Shown: piece after piece, positions 61,926 through 64,000 of the stretch | How positions within the stretch are numbered: the stretch's first letter is position 1 | How the letters are laid out: every line of letters starts with the position of its first letter | Program-made: the position numbers and the translations under genes | Notes under the pieces: model-generated | Told to the model about the DNA's origin: nothing | The model's database searches: none | What the model saw: the letters and a program-made list of their open reading frames with translations, nothing else | DNA from: Ruminococcaceae bacterium UBA6413 | Lineage (GTDB): Bacteria > Bacillota > Clostridia > Oscillospirales > Ruminococcaceae | Reading direction: 5' to 3' | NCBI GenBank assembly: GCA_002437415.1 | Contig: DJPL01000012.1 | Coordinates: 10,264-74,263 of the forward strand | DNA length: 64,000 nucleotides

Positions 61926-62515
61926 AAAAGCTGATCGCGGTGTCTTGTGCCGTGGCTTTGGCGGCAGTGCTCTGCGGCTGTTCGGACAGTGAAACGGTTT
62001 CTTCGGTTCAGCAGTCGGATACAACGGTAGCCGAAAGCCCGGCGGCGGACGAAATCTCGTCACACTCTTCCACAAAATGGACGCCTGTCGAGGTAGCCGA
62101 CAACGATATTTCCTGCGAGGGATTGGTGCTCACCGCACTTAACGCGGGAAATTTCCCCGAGATGGTAAAGGCAACTGACAGCACACTGCTAGATACTATA
62201 ATGGACTTTTCGCAGTACGGAATTACCGATTACTGCGTTTATCAGCAGGCTATAAGTGTTGAGCTGTCGGAAGTGATCGCGGTGCGCGCAAGTGATGCTG
62301 ACGGCGTATATGACGCGCTCCAAAGCAGGAAAGAAAGCCTGATAAAGCAGTTTGCAACATATCCCGAGCAGGCGAAGAATGCCGAGCAGACGGTAGTATT
62401 CAAAAAGGGCGAGCTGTGCGTGCTTATAGCGGCGGACGAGCCGATGACGGCTGAAAGGGCTATCATTGATAAGCTAAAGGCTGACAGCGAAAATTCGTCT
62501 GTATCTGAGGGATAG
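61922..62515 (+). CDS. DUF4358 lipoprotein
   Basis: 197 residues. Lipoprotein signal with lipobox LCGC (C20), then a Ser-rich linker and a DUF4358 domain (~65-185, with DYCVYQQAISVEL and VFKKGELCVLIAAD). No known function; found as surface lipoprotein in Clostridia. Overlaps the GH26 gene by four bases, so it is made with a putative intracellular glycosidase; it could help bind sugars for uptake. The MFS gene starts three bases after its stop. Confidence 0.8.
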   Translation: MKKLIAVSCAVALAAVLCGCSDSETVSSVQQSDTTVAESPAADEISSHSSTKWTPVEVADNDISCEGLVLTALNAGNFPEMVKATDSTLLDTIMDFSQYGITDYCVYQQAISVELSEVIAVRASDADGVYDALQSRKESLIKQFATYPEQAKNAEQTVVFKKGELCVLIAADEPMTAERAIIDKLKADSENSSVSEG

Positions 62516-62518
62516 CTT

Positions 62519-63676
62519 ATGTATCTTCTTTTGCTTGCGGTAATATATATCGCGTTTATAAGCTTAGGGCTTCCCGATTCGCTGCTCGGCTCGGCATGGC
62601 CTACGATAAGGGCGGCGTTTGATGTGCCGTTGTCGTATATGGGCTTTGTGTCGATGATAATCTCGGGCGGCACGATAATATCGGGGCTTATGTCGGAGCG
62701 CCTTACGAAAAAGCTCGGAACTAAGGTCGTGACGACAGTCAGCGTACTGCTGACGGCTGTTGCGCTGTTCGGCTTTTCCACAGTGAGTGAATTTTATCAG
62801 CTGTGCCTGTGGGGTATTCCCTACGGACTCGGCGCGGGAGCTATAGACGCGGCTCTCAATAACTATGTAGCGTTGCATTACAGCTCGCGGCATATGAGCT
62901 GGCTTCACTGCTTCTGGGGTGTCGGAACGATAGTAAGCCCGTACATAATGAGTATGGCGCTGAACTACGCCACATGGTCGGACGGCTACAGGTGGGTATC
63001 GTTCATTCAGTTCGGCATAGTGCTGATACTCGTAATTTCTCTTCCGCTGTGGAAGATAAACGGTAAGAAAACCGAGGTAAGCGGGGAAGAAAGCAAGCCG
63101 CTCCTCGGAATAAGAGGTGCGCTTAAGATAAAGGGCGTGCCTTTTCTGCTGACAGGATTTTTCGCCTACTGTGCCGCAGAAGCTACCGCTATGCTGTGGG
63201 CAAGCAGTTATCTTGAAAGCGTTGCGGAGCTTCCCAAGGACGAGGCGGCGGCGCTCGGCTCGCTGTTCTTTATCGGGATTACCGCGGGAAGGTTTTTGTC
63301 GGGCTTTATTTCGGACAGGCTCGGCGACAACCGTATGATAAGGCTCGGCACGGGCATTGCGATATCCGGCGTTGTGCTGATAGCTATCCCGACCTTTGTC
63401 ACAGCGGTAGCGGGCTTTGTGATAATCGGGCTTGGCTGTGCGCCCGTATATCCGTGTATTATCCACTCCACGCCTGCAAACTTCGGCGCGGAGAACTCGC
63501 AGGGCATTATCGGGATACAGATGGCGAGTGCCTATGTCGGCTCAACGTTTATGCCGCCATTGTTCGGCGTTATCGCAAACGGTATCAGCCTGAGGCTTAT
63601 GCCGCTGTTTTTGGCGTTTTTCTTTGTGCTGTTGCTTGTTATGATAGGGCAGACGGAGAAAAGGTGCAGGAAATAA
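62519..63676 (+). CDS. MFS transporter
   Basis: 385 residues, about 12 membrane helices. The SERLTKKLGTK loop after helix 2 is the MFS signature; LPDSLLGSAWP in helix 1 and WLHCFWGVGT in helix 4 place it with the FucP/sugar-type or YbjJ-like group. It probably imports the product used by the GH26 enzyme, but could be an exporter. Follows the lipoprotein gene by three bases. Ends at a terminator. Confidence 0.88.
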   Translation: MYLLLLAVIYIAFISLGLPDSLLGSAWPTIRAAFDVPLSYMGFVSMIISGGTIISGLMSERLTKKLGTKVVTTVSVLLTAVALFGFSTVSEFYQLCLWGIPYGLGAGAIDAALNNYVALHYSSRHMSWLHCFWGVGTIVSPYIMSMALNYATWSDGYRWVSFIQFGIVLILVISLPLWKINGKKTEVSGEESKPLLGIRGALKIKGVPFLLTGFFAYCAAEATAMLWASSYLESVAELPKDEAAALGSLFFIGITAGRFLSGFISDRLGDNRMIRLGTGIAISGVVLIAIPTFVTAVAGFVIIGLGCAPVYPCIIHSTPANFGAENSQGIIGIQMASAYVGSTFMPPLFGVIANGISLRLMPLFLAFFFVLLLVMIGQTEKRCRK

Positions 63677-63685
63677 TTGTATATA

Positions 63686-63714
63686 AAGCCGTGGTTTGTA
63701 CCACGGTTTTTTTA
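63686..63714 (+). terminator. Terminator of the GH26-lipoprotein-MFS operon
   Basis: CCGTGG (63689-63694) pairs with CCACGG (63701-63706), then TTTTTTT. Confidence 0.9.
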
Positions 63715-64000
63715 GTGGTAGGAGGTTAGTTTTGCGGTGGGGTTTATGTGTGATGTTATGAGGAATGCTTGCCGCCGAATGTTTACATATGAGATAGTAT
63801 TTCTTAGATATGCTATTCTGTGTTATATAGTTATTTGTTTTCGGCTTGGCAAAAATATTTGATGTTTTGAATGTGATAACAGGCTACCGATAGTTCTATT
63901 CGTTGGATAGCACTTCTCGGGTTCGCTATTCCATTTGATAATGTTGCTACTATGTGTGAGGGAGACAACCCAAGGGAAGAGAGGAAGGCGCTCCAAAGGC
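63715..64000. other. Intergenic window end
   Basis: No gene seen. Two similar stem-loops, GATAGTA...TGCTATTC (63793-63820) and GGATAGC...GCTATTCC (63904-63931), occur 111 bases apart. The last ~40 bases (GGGAGACAACCC) may be the edge of another repeat. Confidence 0.4.

Noticed and set aside
62564..63466. 300-codon minus-strand frame opposite the MFS gene
   Set aside because: No ribosome site, Arg/His-rich composition of an antisense frame, and a clear gene on the other strand.

Overview
The window reads as a chromosomal segment of a low-to-moderate GC Gram-positive gut anaerobe of the class Clostridia, most probably the Oscillospiraceae (Ruminococcus or [Eubacterium] siraeum type). This is inferred from Firmicutes gene sets and synteny (tepA-ylzJ-ftsK, tig-clpP-clpX, rplS-lepB-ylqF-rnhB-yraN, TIGR03960-TIGR03936), ferredoxin-linked anaerobic metabolism (indolepyruvate:ferredoxin oxidoreductase), oxygen-independent HemZ, TTG starts with strong ribosome sites, TTGACA-N17-TATAAT promoters, and polysaccharide enzymes typical of gut Clostridia. 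No species can be fixed from the sequence alone.

Layout. 0-4 kb: a secreted BspA-type leucine-rich-repeat protein with three fibronectin-like repeats, then a two-gene module of unknown role (NifU-like scaffold plus GGGtGRT protein) behind a good promoter and a structured leader. 4-7.7 kb: an A/T-richer island between two 99-bp near-identical copies of the GGGtGRT 3' end and terminator. It carries an HTH repressor, an ImmA/IrrE-type protease, a DUF4417 protein, and a basic/acidic overlapping pair that looks like toxin and immunity protein. 7.7-15.6 kb: an AraC regulator with a membrane-anchored GH59 glycosidase, and an iorA-iorB-paaK operon for aryl-pyruvate oxidation. Both transcription units start at a dispersed, highly structured repeat that ends in a -10 box. 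15.7-22.2 kb, mostly minus strand: small surface protein, SGNH-hydrolase lipoprotein, divergent LCP-like protein, alanine racemase (plus strand), and three tandem paralogous membrane proteins with C-terminal zinc ribbons.

22.3-35.4 kb: galE; Nudix hydrolase, thioesterase and GH36 alpha-galactosidase coupled by ATGA overlaps; then a housekeeping run yerC, methyltransferase, hslO, recJ, relA/spoT, MBL hydrolase, hemZ and a zinc-ribbon protein. 35.5-39.4 kb: a choloylglycine-hydrolase-family enzyme (minus), a lone initiator tRNA, an AAA/DUF4143 ATPase module bounded by duplicated terminator hairpins, and an M50 metalloprotease. 39.4-50.9 kb: radical-SAM pair, rplS with a long leader, lepB, ylqF, rnhB, yraN, thrC, a phosphoesterase, tig, clpP, clpX. 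50.9-52.0 kb is non-coding and dense in inverted and tandem repeats. 52.0-59.7 kb: rpsO, pnp (behind a long stem-loop leader), tepA, ylzJ, uppP, ftsK. 60-63.7 kb: SDR enzyme, GH26 mannanase without signal peptide, DUF4358 lipoprotein and an MFS transporter.

The most notable non-textbook signals are: (1) the duplicated gene end bounding the 4-7.7 kb island; (2) the 73/74-nt four-way-junction repeat found twice, with compensating changes in the hairpins downstream; (3) a 14-bp inverted repeat at the GH59 promoter/ribosome site; (4) a long stem before pnp resembling the autoregulatory leader known in enterobacteria; (5) the tandem zinc-ribbon membrane trio. No CRISPR array, rRNA operon or intact transposase/integrase was found.
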